Below, in pieces: positions 37,809 to 48,662 of a DNA stretch of 64,000 bases; within the stretch, counting starts at the first letter, position 1; each line of letters starts with the position of its first letter. Made by a program: the position numbers and the translations under genes. Under the pieces are notes generated by a model. The model was not told where the DNA came from and did no database searches. It worked only from the letters and a program-made list of their open reading frames with translations. Source of the DNA: Sindora glabra. Taxonomy: Eukaryota > Streptophyta > Magnoliopsida > Fabales > Fabaceae. The stretch is from NCBI GenBank assembly GCA_020226215.1, contig CM035227.1:20339866-20403865 (forward strand), read 5' to 3'.

Positions 37809-38270
37809 TATTAAAATCAAAGTTTTATATAAACAATAACCTAAATTAAATCATATAAAAATAATAATATTAAACATGAAAAAAAAATTATTGTTACCTA
37901 ATGAATTTATTATAAGATGAACATAAAATCAAAATTTGCTGTAGTTCATGAAAAATTCACGATCAATCTTGATTAAAAACTTTAATAAAAATTTATTACT
38001 CCTACCAACCCTAAATGAAAACTTAATTAGGAAGACTTTTTGACACCAATAGAGAGTGTATAGAATCAATAATAGAGTTTAAGATTAGCAACCCTTATTT
38101 ATATTGATAATATTAGTAAGTTAACATATCACTAAGAATTACTCGTTATTATATTAATTGAGTTAAATTATCATTGAATCCAAATTATTTAGTTATTTTA
38201 ATATTGAATCTAACTCTTTTATATTTTATTTTATTATTAAATTAAGAAGTCCATAATAAAAAATCTTACA
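37809..38270 (-). repeat. 5' LTR of the copia element
   Basis: This right-hand copy of the LTR ends CTTACA at 38270 on the + strand and is followed by gtaaa, the probable target duplication. The inner terminus has lost the canonical TG. Confidence 0.8.
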
Positions 38271-38275
38271 GTAAA

Positions 38276-40390
38276 TAGTATTCAAATGTCACTAGAATAT
38301 ATTGCATATTGTTATCATATAAAATAAAATATAATAAAAAATTTAATATAAAGTACAAAATTGTAAGTATTAAAAGTTGAAAATTAAGTCTTTTATTTAT
38401 GATATTGATGATATAGAAAAAGAATTTTAATTTTGAAATAAAATGAATCAGGAAACATGTATAAATAGAGAAAGGATATTCTGATCACAAATATTTTTTT
38501 ATTATTGATTATAAGGGATTAAAATTAATGTTATAGAATTCTTAAAACCGGTTTAATAATAGTATTTTTATAAAATTGAAGAGAATTTGTATATATTTAA
38601 GAAATAGAAGGTAAGCCTGTGTAATTTTAACTAAACCAATGTGAAGTGGGTGTATTTTGCTCCAACATTTAATTGGATCAAAAAAGTGTTCTCCTGTTCA
38701 TTTCTTTGCCCCTCCCTCCCTTCATAATTTATAATGGATCATCTCGGTGCTCACCTAGCGCTGTTGCGTTATAGTATAGGGTGATGCTATAAAAGATTTA
38801 TATTTTTAAAAAGTTGAATTTTTATTATTAAATTATATTTAATACATTAAAATTTTATATTTTTAATTTTAATTTATCTATTTTAATATTTAAAAATTTT
38901 AATAATAAAATATTTAATCTTTAAAATATCCAATTACTTAAAAAGTGGAATTTCACGTAATATTATCCTATTAATCTATACAAGTCGGTCAACAGCACAC
39001 CAATCATGGTCGGCTGCATTTGGATAAGCCCACTTGCTTGCTTGGGTTTGCCATGTTGCTACAGAAGTAATGCTCCTACATTAGCCGCCGAGATAAGTTG
39101 TTTGTTCATCAATTGGTTCGTTTGGCAAAAAATTATAAGCGCACTTTTTTAATTTTAAGAACTAAGCTTTATTAATATTAAAATTAGACCGCAAATTTCT
39201 AAGATTTTTTCTCTCACATGGGCAAGTTTTCTTCAAGGTTACATCGTGTTTAAATGCGATTCATTACGACTTGTTACATTATCAATAAATAAGATAATGT
39301 TATATTATTTAAAAAATAATAATAATTAATAATTTCTTACCAATAATAAAAAAATTTATTGATAGATTAACATAAGAATAAATGATAATATAAAATCAAT
39401 TTATAATGATGATAAATCAAATTTAAATTCATTTACATAAAAAAGTTTAAATTTGTAATGAATAATGACAACCATACTCATTATAAGTACAGCGTAATTT
39501 AAAAGAACCTGTTTATTTATTGGAGTCACCTGTTAATATTTTTGTCAAATTCTTATCTGAATATTACATACACCAAAAAAGTGAAATTTGAAATTAAATT
39601 TCAAATATTTTATATTTATTAAATTAAATTTTATAAATTTATTTTACTATAATATATTCAATTAATAACCCTTAATTTATATTTAAAACCTAATGCCAGT
39701 GCATATAACTCATCAGGTTCTTATACAGTGAAATTGAATAAATAAACAGGTCAAATTACGCATTCCCTCTGGTAATGTACAATATGTTGATCAGAAACCG
39801 ACAAAAGGTCCACACTTAGGTATCTCCGGACAGCAACTTTCTCCCAATGGCATTTTAAATCCTATAAAACCCATGAAAAGTGCCTAATGACTGGGCATTT
39901 TTGATAAAAATATCACTTTGCTCAATAGAAATATGATACGTTGGTAGGCTGTTTGTGAGCTGGAAAGCACGGCAATGGCTGCAGCATGTTACCATCACTT
40001 TGCAAAGAGGAGTAGTTAGCTATTTTGGCTTCCCCTCCTTCATTTTTCTTCAAAATCTATTTACATCCTTCCCTATTAGTCTTAATCCAAACAGGGACCT
40101 GTCTGATCAATCAGTATTACTACAAGATAACAAGAGATCAAAAATCAAGAGGGATGGGGCCAAATATCTAATTCTTTTACAAAAATGGTGGTGTACATCA
40201 AGTAAAATAATTAAAGAAAGTGACACCAGGTTTTGGATTTTGTAATTTTTCTTCACTTCCCACATGCAGGAAACTTGCTTTTGATATTGAAGAGAGAGAG
40301 AGAGAGGGGGGGGGGGGCATTTGCTCATTTTGATAGTTGGCATTGGCCTTTTTGGAAGATGTCGCGGGGGGTGGGGAGTATCGGGGGTAT
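38276..40390. other. AT-rich intergenic DNA
   Basis: It contains a MITE-like repeat at 38778-38969. A short unrecognised open frame lies at 39955-40245. A CT/GA run next to a G tract is at about 40288-40318. No gene is supported. Confidence 0.5.
38778..38969. mobile_element. MITE-like inverted repeat, relative of the element at 40399
   Basis: The left end agggtgatgctat is mirrored at the right (reverse complement aggataatattac). Inner arms pair through tttttattattaaat. The ends and inner word resemble the 40399-40578 element. No convincing target duplication was found (ttatagta versus ttaatcta), so boundaries are approximate. Confidence 0.5.
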
Positions 40391-40586
40391 TGTTTGATAG
40401 ATAATGCTATTAGAAATTTCAATTTCTCAAAGATCAAGTATTTTTATTATTAGATTATTTTTTTAATTTTGAAATAAATAAATTAAACTTAAAAATATAA
40501 ATTTTAATATATTAAAGATGATTTAATAATAAAAATATTTAAATTTTTAGGATGTTGAACTTCTTATAGCATTATTCCTGTTTGAT
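40391..40586. mobile_element. hAT-type MITE with 8-bp target duplication
   Basis: The element at 40399-40578 (180 bp) lies between identical tgtttgat words at 40391-40398 and 40579-40586. The ends are agataatgctat and, in reverse complement, ggaataatgctat. Internal arms share aagtatttttattatta-like sequence. There is no coding content. An 8-bp duplication points to the hAT superfamily. Confidence 0.65.
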
Positions 40587-40969
40587 TCAAAAAAATTTTC
40601 ATTTTCCCATGCCTAACGGGCTATTTCAAGTTGATTCTGCAACTAATCATCAATTCCTCTAACAATTTTGCAATGCTGTTTCAACTATTACTATTTACAG
40701 TTGCACAAATAACAAAATTTGAACTAAACTAATTGCATTCACTTTAAAAGGAAAAAAAAAATACTTTAAGTCAAATTTTACTATGTAATTTCTCTATTAA
40801 AAAAATGGTGTCATGACTGGACGTACATACAATGTAAACATTTAATTCATTTGCCACATGAAACTAGGAGTAAATTTGAAGCAAAAACCCATACAACGTC
40901 ACCCTTACACATTACACATGTCAAAACAAAAAGGAAGAGGAAGAGCTGTAGCTCATGTCTCGGAGAAGG
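40587..40969. other. 3' flank of the LRX-like gene
   Basis: Mixed AT-rich sequence lies immediately downstream of the stop codon of the - strand gene. It probably includes its 3' UTR and poly(A) site. Nothing else is seen. Confidence 0.5.
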
Positions 40970-42256
40970 TCAAGGAGAAGGAGCCATCTTGGGAATGGAA
41001 GAACCCAGATACTTCTGGAAAGGAAACTTACAAGGAACAAGACCAAAAGACCACATTCGAGGACAAATCCTTGGATGTGAAAAGAAAGCAGCACATTCTA
41101 CTATTGATCTCTGAAACGGAAGACCAAGAATGCAGTTGTTTCTAATGTCAAGAACCCCTCTTTGAATCAAGCTCCTGCACAGTGGCCCAATCAGCGTAAA
41201 ATAGTTATTTGACAGTGACAAATTCACCAAATTTTCTAGCCCACATATCATTTCGGGCACCATCCCATAAAACAAATTATCACCCAAATTGAAAATCTCC
41301 ACTTTCTCCAGACAACCCAATGAGAATGGCAAAGGACCTGTCAACTGGTTTTCTCCAGCATCAAACACTACGGCCTTTTGGAGCAATCCAATCTCATAGG
41401 GCAGACAACCAGTAAGCTGGTTGTTCCTTAACAATACCTCGCTTAGAGTGGACAAAGCTTTTGGAAGGCTCCTAGGAATTGGTCCCATGAATTTGTTGTT
41501 TGCCAAGGTGAGATAAAGAATATGAGTACTGCCTAGATTATCCGGCAAAGTTTGGGAAAAATCATTGTCGTTGATGAAGAGAACATCTAGATTCTGCGTG
41601 AATATCTGCGGCGGGACGGCGCCGGAGAAGAAATTGAATCGGAGATCCAAGAAAGTCAGGCTGTTCATGCCAAGGACAGCCATGGGAAAAGAACCTGACA
41701 ATTTATTGTTGCTTACATCAAGCTCGTATAAGTAAGGTAGTTTGGCTATTTTCGGCGATATGGTGCCACTGAAATTGTTGGAATTTGCATGGAAAAGAGC
41801 AATATCAGGAAGCTGATCGATGAAGCCGTCGAGAGTGGGAGCAGAAAGTTGGAAGCCATTGAAGTCTATGGAAGCTACAGCAATGGCGGAGCTGTTGTCT
41901 GGAGGATTATCACAGTAGAATCCTCTATAACTGCAGATATCAGAGCCTGCCCATGATTTAGTGATGCCAAGTGGATCAGAAGTTATGATGGACTTGAATT
42001 TTTGGATAACTGGGTATATTACTGCGAGCCTTTGGTCTGCGAAGCCCAGAGGACCTGTTTTGAGAGGTAAAAGTGGAGATTCAATGGTTATTGACACTTT
42101 GGTAGAGCTCCCACCACCTTTGGTTCTCTGGACACTGACGAAGTTTATTGCGGCGGCTGTGTTGGGATCATGATCATGTGCTAAAGAGGAGACAAAGAGG
42201 GACAGCAGGAGGATGTACAACGTTGAAAGTAGAAGGTTGCTACCGATGCTTGCCAT
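40970..42256 (-). CDS. Secreted LRX-like leucine-rich-repeat protein (At4g06744 type), no extensin tail
   Basis: This single-exon gene encodes 428 residues. A hydrophobic signal peptide spans about 7-26 and ends near SSLAHD. Residues about 75-118 carry the hallmark of the LRR-extensin family N-terminal domain, AVIYPVIQKFKSIITSDP, then W.GSDICSYRGFYC. About ten LRRs follow at 122-370 (for example LYELDVSNNKLSGSFP), then a cysteine-containing C-terminal part (C345-C408 region) ending in KMAPSP. LRX proteins bind RALF peptides and anchor to the wall through a Ser-Pro extensin tail. That tail is absent, so this protein is probably a soluble or loosely held apoplastic LRR protein. Its exact role is not known. 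The start is the first ATG of the frame and fits the signal peptide. The gene is intact, and an hAT-type MITE lies about 380 bp beyond its 3' end. Confidence 0.9.
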   Translation of the reverse strand: MASIGSNLLLSTLYILLLSLFVSSLAHDHDPNTAAAINFVSVQRTKGGGSSTKVSITIESPLLPLKTGPLGFADQRLAVIYPVIQKFKSIITSDPLGITKSWAGSDICSYRGFYCDNPPDNSSAIAVASIDFNGFQLSAPTLDGFIDQLPDIALFHANSNNFSGTISPKIAKLPYLYELDVSNNKLSGSFPMAVLGMNSLTFLDLRFNFFSGAVPPQIFTQNLDVLFINDNDFSQTLPDNLGSTHILYLTLANNKFMGPIPRSLPKALSTLSEVLLRNNQLTGCLPYEIGLLQKAVVFDAGENQLTGPLPFSLGCLEKVEIFNLGDNLFYGMVPEMICGLENLVNLSLSNNYFTLIGPLCRSLIQRGVLDIRNNCILGLPFQRSIVECAAFFSHPRICPRMWSFGLVPCKFPFQKYLGSSIPKMAPSP

Positions 42257-43040
42257 TTTATGATATCCACTTCTTTGTTGGTAGTTTTCTTAAGTGGAAG
42301 AAGGAAACGCACTTATATGAGCAAATATTCCACTTCAGTGTGGGAAAGAGATCTGCGCAAGGAGCATCTTGAATATTACTACATGAAATATATGGGGCAC
42401 CACAACTTATGTGCTTCAAAACATTAATAATAAGATAAGATTCAACTTAACACTTCTTCATACTATTAAGTCCATTAACACTATACATATTTTTTGCTTG
42501 GTTGTAAAAAGGAAAGAAAATGAGATCAAAGATAACTATAGATCTCTTTTCTTGCATGATGCGGAAAAAATAAGAGGGAAAAAAAAAGAAGAAAATGATT
42601 TTCCTTTATTTGTTTAGATAAAAAATGAGAGGAAAAAAAATTAAATTAAGGTTTATTTTATTTCATCAAAAAGTATTTCTTGTAATAAAATATTATTTAC
42701 ATATATTTAATAAAATTTACACATATTAATGAAAAAGTAATATGTCACTTATATTGATAATTAAAAAAATTGATATTTAGTGTCATGATAGCAAAGGAAA
42801 TAATTTTTTTTTGAAATAGAAGAAGTTACTTCTCCTCAAAATTTTCAAATTTAATATTAAAGATATAAAATACTTTCACTGATTTTAATATTTTATAATT
42901 ATATTTTATGAAAAATATTTTTCTATTGAAAAAAACAAGGCTTATGTTGAATGACAATTTTTCTCTTCAAATCAATAAGTCAATTCTCAAATTAAATAAA
43001 ATCAAGAGTAAAAGTGTAATAAGTCAATTTTTTACTCTTT
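42257..43040. other. Promoter side of the LRX-like gene and AT-rich intergenic DNA
   Basis: The first few hundred bases should hold the promoter and leader of the - strand gene. No unambiguous TATA box was fixed. The rest is AT-rich, with only unrecognised short frames. Confidence 0.45.
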
Positions 43041-43043
43041 TTT

Positions 43044-43570
43044 TAGAGGTGTTTGATAGGCCTATAGTGTGTAAGCTAAACAAAAAAATTAGGTCAGTTA
43101 AAAAATATATTTAAAAGAGTTTAATCCAACAGGCTGAAGGCAAATGGATTGAGCTTGTATAGATGTGGACTCATTCATAGGCCTATCCCCTTTTCAAAAA
43201 ACTTTCTATATTTAATAGTTTAAATAGTATTTTGATTTTAAAAAGTAATTTATTAACTAACTTCACACAAAACTCAATATAAAACATTATTGAACAAGTA
43301 AACCCAGTAACTGAATATTATAAATAATAAAATTAATAAATATAAAATAAAATTAAAAAAATAATAAAAATATAAGAATTAAATAAATAATAAAATATAA
43401 AATATAAAAATATATTTCTTTTAAGAAAAAATATGAAGCCACGAATCAATCCAATTCATTTAATACTAACCAATTTGCCCTTTAATTGATCCATTTAAAA
43501 TCGAGGCCAAACAGGTCCGATTTGTACAAATTTTAATTTGATTTAATTTAACATATCAGTTAAACATCTA
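43044..43570. mobile_element. Possible decayed hAT-like non-autonomous element
   Basis: The left end tagaggtgtttgat is partly mirrored by the right end (reverse complement tagatgtttaact). The internal sequence has aggcctat words repeated in both orientations (about 43057 and 43180). Flanking 8-mers agree at only about six of eight positions, so this is a tentative call. Confidence 0.3.
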
Positions 43571-43784
43571 TATTTTTCTGTCTGTATATACCAAAAAAAT
43601 TAATAAGCCCTTTTTTTATTATTTCTTTTCTTTACCATCCCTTAACAGTCTGATGAGTTTTCTAATTTTGTCAACATTAATATATATTAAATTTCATCTA
43701 GGAAAAGTGTTATTTTAACAATATAGTGGTATTTAATGTTATTTTAAGAATTATATTTTTTATTATATTTGAAGTTCAAACCTA

Positions 43785-43789
<5 letters not shown>

Positions 43790-43866
<77 letters not shown>
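43790..43866. repeat. Long (TA)n-(CA)n microsatellite
   Basis: About 36 TA units are followed by three CA units. It is the longest dinucleotide tract in the window. It produces a spurious Tyr-Ile repeat open frame. Confidence 0.95.
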
Positions 43867-43868
<2 letters not shown>

Positions 43869-44707
43869 TAAATGAATTATTATCCCATTATTATTCTGGG
43901 TTAAAAAAATCACACCGGAGAAAAGTTTGGCTCCCTAAAAATAAAGAGCCTACAAATATAGGGTGCCATTTTGGTATTGACTTTGCAGGGGAAAATAAGA
44001 AAAGAGAAAGAAAACATAAATTGGTACTTTAAATGGATTAGCTTTTCATTATAATGCGGGCGTTTACATTTATAATAAAATTATTATCAAGATTGCAAAA
44101 CTTACATAAACGACAAAAGTTGATGAATAATAAGAAAAGAATGCTTTAAACCGCATTGCCATGATAGTGAGTGTTTTCCATTTTCCCTTTTTCCTTTTGA
44201 GGAGTTTGCTATCTTTGGGTTCGGCTCTGATCCCTGGAAGAACTAAGCGGGCAAGGGGGGCCTGAACGATCTTTAAATTACTCCCTCAGGGCCAAGGCTG
44301 AGGCCCACAATATTTTCTTGTGGACGTCCTGGCCCTTTGCAATGCTTGTGCAGACTGCTGTCTGATATTCCTCCAACTATTTGAAAAAAAAAAAAAAAAG
44401 AGCTTTAAAGGTTGCCAAAATATTCTTCGGGCTCCATAATTTGTTCAAAACAAAACAAGTTATCCGGGAACCACTCGATGTACTTTTCATACTTTAGCTT
44501 TGCACATGCCATTGGGAAAGTTAGATTTTATTGGAAACCCTAGCAAAGGCACCACTTTACTCTCTGCCCGGGTTTCTCCTTTACGAGTGATTCTTCTGTC
44601 CACTGACTATTATATAAGAGTCTTCTTATGAGTTCTAAATCATTTTTTTTTTGTCTTCTTCTTGTTTTTCCTTCTTAACATTGATTTCATTCCCACCGCA
44701 TCCTTTT
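43867..44707. other. Intergenic DNA with a GC-richer patch
   Basis: About 44190-44600 is less AT-rich and includes a poly(A) run near 44383. No coding frame or RNA gene is recognised in it. Confidence 0.45.
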
Positions 44708-46107
44708 TGTTGGGAAAAATATTCTCTCTCAAAATAAATAAATATTAAATAATTAAATTACTTAAAATAGTGCAATGACACAAAGAATTTAATGTGAAAA
44801 ATTGTACAAAATCTAAACTCTAAAAACAAAAAATCAAGAATGAGGAAAGATTTATTATATTATCAAAAGATTACAAGAAAATGTATATAGAAATTTTTAA
44901 CCATAATGTAATAACTTCCTAACCATTATCCTTACATACCCTAAAAAATATCTACAAGGGTTGTTACACAATCCTCATAAGCACTTATATCACATTTTTC
45001 CTATATCTCAAATCCTTAATTAATACAAATATTTATAACCTAAAAAAATTTTCATAAGAAATTTCAATCCTACTCTAATTCAAAGCTCAACTTAAATGAT
45101 AAGATAATTCATAATAAAAATAATCACAAATTAATAATAATATGAATCTGGGTCAAATTTAACAATTTTTACCTTAATACAAATTTTATTATTTTCATCA
45201 ATTAGGGTGCCAACCAGAAAAATCCTTTGTTATTGCAATTTTTTTTTTTCAAATCATAATAGTGATCTTTTTATCAAGTAATTCTACTTCAATAAAATAT
45301 CACAAGTTTTATCAGAATCTATCTACAAACTCCTTAACTATAGGAATCTTTCACATCTATAGGAACATCAAATCTTACAATTCCTTTTATGAACTAACAT
45401 AAAGTCTTCGCATTTTTATCTTCATCATCAATTGCATCATCGTTCAATATCAATTATTGCACACTATCAAATAATTATCATTATCACCATTACCATCACC
45501 AAGTGACACCATCCAGGCTTTGCTATAAAAAATTATTACTTTCATAGAAATAAACCCACTTTAATATCTATTATTGGGAAAAATATTCCTTATCCAAACA
45601 AACAAACATTAAATAATTAAAAAATTAAATAGCGCAATAATGAACAAAAAATTTAATATGAAAAATTTCAAATTGTGGGGAAAAATCATAGATAAGAAAA
45701 TATCTATTATATCATTAAAAATTATAAAATAATGTATGTGAAGATTTTTAACTATTACCCTACACCTCTCACAAAACCTTTATGAGGGTTTTTACATAAT
45801 CTTCATAGGTTTTTTCAATGCATCTCTTTCATGCCTCAAATCTTTATCTAATACAAATATTTGTAACTAAAAGATATTTGCTTAAGAAAGAATCTTAATC
45901 TTACTTCATCATAAAAAGCTCAACTTGAATGCAAAAATAACTCATAAAAAGAAATATTCATATATTGATAACAATATGGATTTAGGCCATACTTACTCTG
46001 ACACAAAAAGTTTAATTTAAATAAAACGATAATTAACAAAAGGAAATAATCACAAATTGATAATAATTTGAATTTTAATCAAATTTAACAATCGTCGCCT
46101 TGATACC
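44708..46107. repeat. Pair of diverged direct repeats (about 0.5 kb each)
   Basis: The block 44708-45180, starting tgttgggaaaaatattc, recurs at about 45572-46107, starting tattgggaaaaatattc. Both share attaaataattaaa, aatttaatatgaaaaatt-like, atttattatat-like and acaatcctcata-like phrases, and both end caaatttaacaat followed by ccttgata-like sequence. TGTTGGGA starts are common for plant LTRs, so these may be the LTRs of a small or decayed element, or two separate insertions. No internal coding is seen. Confidence 0.55.
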
Positions 46108-47104
46108 TTTTTGTTATCATTCTTCCTTTTCGTTACCACCATTATTATTTTTATTTTTTTTCAACCCTATACTCACTGTCCTTACTCTTTCCTTTTTCCC
46201 GCCATCTAATTTTTCTCTTTAATTTTTCATCATTCCTCCTTAGCCCTTGTTTTCAACCTTTCTCAACTTTACCATTTCCATTACTTTCTTACAAGTGTTT
46301 CCATTATTCACCATTCCTCCTTCCTTTATTTCATTTTGTTTTTTTTTCCTTCTCTATCTCTTCTTTTTCTAACTTTCCACCCTTTCCCCCTCCTATCTAA
46401 ATCCTTTGTATATTGTTTTAAAGTTTTTTTTGTATATTCTAATGAAGGGAAAAAAAGAAAGAAAATTTTAGGTAACTCATGTTATGGTCAAATATTATCA
46501 AGGGATTTGAGTTTTATATGTAGATATTGAAGAATATACTTGGAGAGTCATTGATTCTAAGAAAAATGTTTCAAGGATATTAGTTTCATGGTGAAATTAA
46601 TCTTGGTGAAGATCCTTTAATTTTGCTAACAAAATTTCTTATAGGTGTTGTTCCAAAATCTTTCAACATGGTAGCAATTATACTTGACCTTTTTTATTTC
46701 AAACAGGTATTGTGTCTATTAGATTAGGTTTTTAAACTTCCAACTCTTTATGCTTGTGTTTTGTCTCAAGTTTTACTTCCTTTATTTTCTTAGCATAACT
46801 TGTGTTGTTTATACATATATATATTGACATTTTGTTCTCTTTATTTTTCTTGTTTTGATTTTTTAGGTGATAGTTTGAAGCTTAATTATGAAATACAAAT
46901 ATGTATTTCGATATAATTAAGAGTGTTTTGTAGGGCAAAGAACTAAGAAAAGAGTTTGCACACACAAAGGAATGTTAAGCAAGTAGACCAAATTTGATAC
47001 AAATTTGTCTGCAACAAATAAGTTCATACTACCTATAAAAAAGATAAATTCAAGTTTAGAACGTTTGAGAATTTGTCAACGCCTACAACAAACCTAGACA
47101 TGTA
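46108..47104. other. Intergenic DNA, pyrimidine-rich then mixed
   Basis: The + strand is strongly T/C-rich from about 46110 to 46440. A short open frame there (46336-46530) is low-complexity. No gene or RNA is seen. Confidence 0.5.
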
Positions 47105-47637
47105 CGAGGATATAAGGGTGGCAATTCGGGTTCACGGGTCGGGTTCGGGTTCGGGTTGAGCATAACCCGAACCCGTTTATGCTCAACCCGAACACGACCC
47201 GTTTAATAAATGGGTTAACCCGACACGACCTGTTTATTAAACGGGTCAACCCGACACGACCCGTATAACCCGAATATACAAAATATGCTTATAAAATAGT
47301 AACACAACCCGTTTAACCTGACCCGAACCCGTTTATCAACCCGTTTATATTAATTTTTTATTTTATATAAATTAATAATTAATAAATTTATATATTATAT
47401 AACGGGTTAAACGGGTTGACGGGTCGGGTTGACCCGTTTAATAACCCGTATAATTTAAACGGGTTTGAAACGGGTTAAACAGGTCAACCCGAACCCGACA
47501 CGAAATTTATTCGGGTCAGACGGGTCGACCCGTTTATGACCTGAACCCGATTAAGCCTAACCCGAACCCGACCCAAACCCGTTTAGCTCGTGTCGTATTA
47601 TCGTGTCGTATCGAAAATTGCCACCCCTACGAGGATA
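47105..47637. mobile_element. hAT-type MITE (517 bp) with 8-bp target duplication
   Basis: The element at 47113-47629 is bounded by identical cgaggata words (47105-47112 and 47630-47637). Terminal inverted repeats are taagggtggcaatt and, in reverse complement, taggggtggcaatt. Inside, the sequence is full of cgggttcgggtt and acccgaacccg words in both orientations around an AT-rich centre near 47340-47400. It has no coding capacity. This GGGTGGCAATT type of non-autonomous hAT is widespread in dicots. Confidence 0.85.
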
Positions 47638-48232
47638 TATGCAAACTTTAAGTAAAAGTCTATAAACTAGTTTATATCTATCCAATTGGACAAGTTTGTA
47701 TCACCTATGAAAAGAAAAAATTTAATTTTGGATGGTTCAAATCCATCAAAAGTCATAATGAGTTTGGACATGCCTGCAAACTTGAATCCATTTGATATTC
47801 CTACACATGGATACATATAATATGTGAAGTATGCATACTTACAAAAGTGTGAGATTGAGAACTTAAATGTTGTTATGAAAAGCATTTTTTATAAAATTAT
47901 AGTTATAAATAATTAAAATAATAAAAAAATAGTTTAAATATTTAATATTAAATACAAAAATTTAATAGAAGATAACTACTTTTTTATAAAAAAAATTAAT
48001 TTTTTCTACTATTACATCTTTTTCTTTTAAGAAAAATTATTTTCTTCTACTATTATATTCTTAAATATTACAATAAAAATATATAATATTGCTCTATTTA
48101 TATAAAAATAAATGAATTTTTTCTAAAATAACATCCTTACGGGGTGTAAAATGACAAAAACATCCATTCAGAGGAATTTGACACCAAGGAATTGCTATCC
48201 ATAACATTCTTCGATTTGGGCACCTAACTTAC
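47638..48232. other. AT-rich intergenic DNA
   Basis: A short unrecognised open frame lies on the - strand (47667-47885). Nothing else is seen. Confidence 0.5.
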
Positions 48233-48662
48233 TTTTGCCACTCACAAGTAGATTCTATGAATTATTGAATTTTTAGTTCCAATTTGTGCAATAAATAAAA
48301 TAATTTATAACTTATTGATCTAGTTAATATGTTATAGGATAATCTCTAAAAGTATTTCTTATACTAACTTCTTAAAAAAAATAAAGTCCAATTTAATAAG
48401 TCATTTGGAATAATTTGTAATTTATAAGTTATAAACTGTTCTAATTTAATAAATTAATTTTGCCACTCACTAAGTAGATTCTATGAATTATTAAATTTTC
48501 AGTTTCAGCTTATGCAATAAATAAGTTAGTCCATAACTTATTGATATAATTAATAAATTATAAGTTAATCTTTAAAAATATTCATTACATTAACTTCTTA
48601 AAAAAAATAAACTCCAATTTAATAAGCTATCTGGAATAATTTATAATTTATAAGTTATTATT
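48233..48662. repeat. Two-copy tandem duplication, period about 227 bp
   Basis: The block starting tttgccactcac at 48233 recurs at about 48460. Shared phrases are tagattctatgaattatt, gcaataaata, tccataacttattgat-like, taacttcttaaaaaaaataaa, ccaatttaataag and tggaataatttgtaattta-like sequence. The copies differ at scattered sites. No coding content is seen. Confidence 0.8.

Larger units (their letters stand above)
27844..38275 (-). mobile_element. Decayed Ty1/copia retrotransposon with both LTRs
   Basis: Two direct repeats of about 463 bp (27849-28311 and 37809-38270) flank an internal region. On the - strand this shows, in order, a primer-binding site like tRNA-Met copies (TATCAGAGCCC), a zinc-knuckle remnant, protease and gag-pre-integrase remnants, an integrase fragment, reverse transcriptase, an RNase H remnant, and a polypurine tract (CCAAGTAGGAGAT) next to the 3' LTR. 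The target duplication is gcaaa versus gtaaa (one mismatch). All frames are broken by stops and indels. An internal tandem duplication and a nested insertion increase its length to about 10.4 kb. Confidence 0.85.

Noticed and set aside
41961..42173. Open frames on the + strand across 40851-42372
   Set aside because: They mirror the LRX-like gene or its flanks, and none has a recognisable domain.
43769..44032. 87-residue + strand open frame with Tyr-Ile repeats
   Set aside because: It is produced by the (TA)n microsatellite.
47113..47629. Dense repeated short words that might suggest a CRISPR-like array or satellite
   Set aside because: The words have no fixed spacing, occur in both orientations and lie within terminal inverted repeats and a target duplication, so it is a hAT MITE.
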